64,000 nucleotides of DNA. Source: Heyndrickxia sporothermodurans. Lineage in GTDB: Bacteria > Bacillota > Bacilli > Bacillales > Bacillaceae_C. The stretch covers positions 1 to 64,000 of the forward strand of contig BORH01000020.1 in the NCBI GenBank assembly GCA_018333075.1, in the 5' to 3' direction. The position numbers and the translations under genes were made by a program. This document shows, piece after piece, positions 62,390 to 64,000 of the stretch. The notes under the pieces were generated by a model. That model searched no databases. It was not told the DNA's origin and saw only the letters and a list, made by a program, of their open reading frames with translations. How positions within the stretch are numbered: position 1 is the stretch's first letter; each line of letters starts with the position of its first letter.

Positions 62390-63154
62390 TTAGTGCATTG
62401 TCATTCCGCCTGTAACATTAATCCCTTGCCCTGTCATATAATCGGAGTATTTCGATGCTAGGAAAACAACAACATTGGCAATATCTTGTGTAGTCGCAGT
62501 TCTTCCTAATGGCACCTGAGAAATATCCTCGTCTTTTATATCCTCTGCATTTAATCCTCTTAATTCACCTCCTATTACTCTTTCATTTTTTTTCATATCT
62601 GTTTCGACTATTCCAGGACAAACAGCATTAACATTTATTTGGTCTTTTGCTAATTCGATGGCCATTACTTTTGTAAAACCAAGTACTGCATGTTTAGAAG
62701 CAACATAGCTTCCCATAAGTCGATAGCCATTTTTTCCTGCCTGTGAAGAAATATTAATGATTTTTCCACCTTCGCCTTGCTCTTTTAGACAACGGGCAAC
62801 GGCCTGGCTGCACAAGTAAACTCCCTTTGCATTTACCTCCATCACTCGATCCCAATCTCTTTCTTTAATATCCACTGCATAATCCATGGAAGAAATACCG
62901 GCATTATTTACTAAAATATCTATTCTGCCAAAGGTTTCAATAACGGTGCGAATCATTTTTTCAACTTGCTCGCTATTGGCGATATTTGCTTGATAATAGA
63001 GGAGTTGCTCTGTTGATTGGAGACTGTTGACGTTTAAATCAACTGCAACTACTTTTGCTCCACAGTCTAGAAATGCATGAACAATGGCATTTCCGATTCC
63101 TTGCGTTCCACCAGTTACAATGGCTACTTTACCAGTAAGGTCCATACAATACAT
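62390..63154 (-). CDS. SDR-family oxidoreductase (FabG-like)
   Basis: 254 aa. Cofactor loop TGGTQGIGNAIV, NNAGIS, catalytic Ser (ISSQAG) and YVASKHAV, ending in SDYMTGQGINVTGGM. Classical NAD(P)-dependent dehydrogenase. ATG 63154 lies about 9 nt behind AAAGGAGAA; a longer frame begins upstream without a ribosome site. It is the first gene behind the SAM riboswitch, 23 nt before the NhaC-like gene. A reductase of this fold in a methionine regulon is unusual; its substrate is unknown. Confidence 0.87.
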   Translation of the reverse strand: MYCMDLTGKVAIVTGGTQGIGNAIVHAFLDCGAKVVAVDLNVNSLQSTEQLLYYQANIANSEQVEKMIRTVIETFGRIDILVNNAGISSMDYAVDIKERDWDRVMEVNAKGVYLCSQAVARCLKEQGEGGKIINISSQAGKNGYRLMGSYVASKHAVLGFTKVMAIELAKDQINVNAVCPGIVETDMKKNERVIGGELRGLNAEDIKDEDISQVPLGRTATTQDIANVVVFLASKYSDYMTGQGINVTGGMTMH

Positions 63155-63194
63155 AATGAATTTTTCTCCTTTGAATATATTATTCATATTGGAA

Positions 63195-63205
63195 TAATCG
63201 GATTA
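63195..63205. promoter_or_regulatory. Palindrome TAATCGGATTA, copy 2
   Basis: The same palindrome as at 59834-59844, here in the leader of the SDR gene, downstream of the riboswitch terminator. Confidence 0.5.
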
Positions 63206-63302
63206 AAATGTAGTATAAATTCAGTTTTGTATTCTCTATTTGAAAAGAGAAAGGAACATTTTCTTACATATTTTTAATTATTCGGCCAAAAAGAAAAGAC
63301 CA

Positions 63303-63455
63303 CTCAAAAAAAGAGAGGCCTTCAATAAAGATAAAATCGTCCTCTCTTATCTTTCAAAACAAATGTTTTGCAGGATTTAGCACCAATTCATCACCATGAT
63401 GAAAGGTTGCCGAGCTTCATAGGGCCAGTCCCTCCGCTACTCTTTATAAGAGATA
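63303..63455 (-). ncRNA. SAM-I riboswitch (S-box) with terminator
   Basis: Read on the minus strand: ctcttat...agagtagcggagggact, the conserved ggccctatgaagctcggcaacc, ggtgctaaatcctgca, and the closing P1 strand ataagag (aptamer 63344-63452). The terminator (gagagg / cctctc with TTTTTTT, 63305-63348) shares bases with P1. High SAM should stop transcription before the SDR gene. Downstream genes are SDR, NhaC-like and probably luxS. Confidence 0.95.
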
Positions 63456-63487
63456 CAATATGAAATTAAGTTTACATCTTATTTATA

Positions 63488-63516
63488 AAAATACACAATC
63501 GCTAAAGAAAAGTCAA
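63488..63516 (-). promoter_or_regulatory. Promoter of the S-box leader
   Basis: On the minus strand: TTGACT (63511-63516), 17 bp, TATTTT (63488-63493). It lies about 40 nt before the aptamer. Confidence 0.65.
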
Positions 63517-63682
63517 TTTTATTTTAAGTGTGAATATAAGAAAAATTGTTGTTTGTTTTTTGTGTAGTGAATTTCCCAAATTAAATGATTTTGTTTTTAT
63601 TTTTCCTTTATCTTTTCTTTATTTCATTCGATTAATATGACTTCAAGTTTTATATATGAATGAAATAGGAGGCGATGACTGG

Positions 63683-64000
63683 ATGAAAAAATCTTATTTT
63701 ATATTATTAATGATTATATGCATAATAATAGTGTTTTTTATGCTGAAAATCACACTTAGTCAGTCTACAGCATTAAAGGAATCTTTAAAAATGGGAGATG
63801 CAATCGTTTATCAGAAAAAGGGAATTGCACATCATGGGAAAATTTTAAGTGGAAAAACAATTATTATTGATCCTGGACATGGGGGAAAGGATGTTGGGTC
63901 AACAGGGCAAAATGGAACACTAGAAAAGGATATTACCTTAATAACAGCAAAAGAAATAGAAAAGAAGCTATTAGAGAAAACAGGTGCCACTGTTATTTTA
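63683..64000 (+). CDS. N-acetylmuramoyl-L-alanine amidase (Amidase_3), cut by window end
   Basis: 106 codons are visible with no stop. N-terminal membrane anchor or signal (residues 4-26), then the start of an Amidase_3 domain: IIIDPGHGGKDVGSTGQNGTLEKDITL, with the zinc ligands H in GHGG and E in TLEKD. It cuts the bond between MurNAc and the stem peptide in the cell wall. It resembles CwlD/LytC-type sporulation or autolysis amidases. AGGAGG lies upstream. Divergent from the S-box operon. Confidence 0.9.
   Translation, partial: MKKSYFILLMIICIIIVFFMLKITLSQSTALKESLKMGDAIVYQKKGIAHHGKILSGKTIIIDPGHGGKDVGSTGQNGTLEKDITLITAKEIEKKLLEKTGATVIL

Noticed and set aside
61835-62461. 208-codon open frame opposite the NhaC-like gene
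   Set aside because: The antisense of a membrane protein gives Ile/Ala/Pro-rich nonsense. The minus-strand NhaC motifs are clear.

Overview
The window is a 64 kb stretch of a low-GC, spore-forming Bacillaceae genome. The evidence is a Bacillus-type 5S rRNA/tRNA array, a gamma-type small acid-soluble spore protein, a Spo0E-like fragment, a YeeI/YebC-family protein nearly identical in layout to that of Bacillus subtilis, KhtTU, a full oppABCDF operon, LuxS and an S-box riboswitch. Species cannot be fixed from sequence alone.

Layout. 1-2200: the end of an rRNA operon (5S) and 19 tRNA genes in one array, with a partial duplicate of the tRNA-Thr 5' half and an odd tRNA-Pro. 2.2-7.5 kb: a gene-poor spacer, then DUF402, HAD phosphatase and methyltransferase genes, a TetR/MFS efflux pair sharing a 22-bp operator copy, and a spore protein. 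8.2-11.6 kb: a GlcT-type antitermination locus (cre site, RAT, terminator) with a free EIIA, the antiterminator and a GlcNAc-type EIICB. 12-17 kb: yeeI, a TetR/hydrolase pair, two decayed genes (GrpB family, DoxX family), a Mta-like MerR regulator and DUF3899. 17.3-23.1 kb: oppABCDF. 23.1-26.2 kb: a MarR/MFS/EmrA-like efflux unit with a triple 21-bp-spaced repeat upstream and a leader terminator. 26.5-32 kb: an orphan histidine kinase translationally coupled to a lipoprotein, a C45 acyltransferase-like hydrolase, a GNAT enzyme and an MBL hydrolase.

32.1-44.4 kb is the most distinctive block. A sigma-54 activator sits between two sequences matching the -24/-12 promoter. One precedes a VOC (glyoxalase-fold) gene; the other precedes an Aco-like 2-oxo/acetoin dehydrogenase complex (E1a, E1b, E2 with two peripheral-subunit-binding domains, E3), followed by an SDR, an ALDH, an ACS-type MFS carrier and a zinc alcohol/polyol dehydrogenase. 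I infer a SigL-controlled catabolic pathway whose substrate is imported, oxidised and cleaved to acyl-CoA. It need not be acetoin.

44.5-47.8 kb: two KhtT paralogues on either side of a stand-alone tyrosine recombinase, one of them with KhtU. 47.8-58.7 kb: a TetR/DHA2 efflux pair with two tandem operators, a membrane-anchored PAF-acetylhydrolase-like protein, small and decayed genes (Spo0E-like, dipeptide epimerase remnant, XhlA-like), MBL and alpha/beta hydrolases, and a PadR-HAAS-DUF4825 operon. 58.8-63.5 kb: EamA/Lrp divergent pair, then a minus-strand unit led by a SAM riboswitch: SDR, NhaC-superfamily transporter (frameshifted), luxS. The window ends inside an Amidase_3 cell-wall hydrolase.

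All assignments come from reading motifs and gene order; no database search was run.
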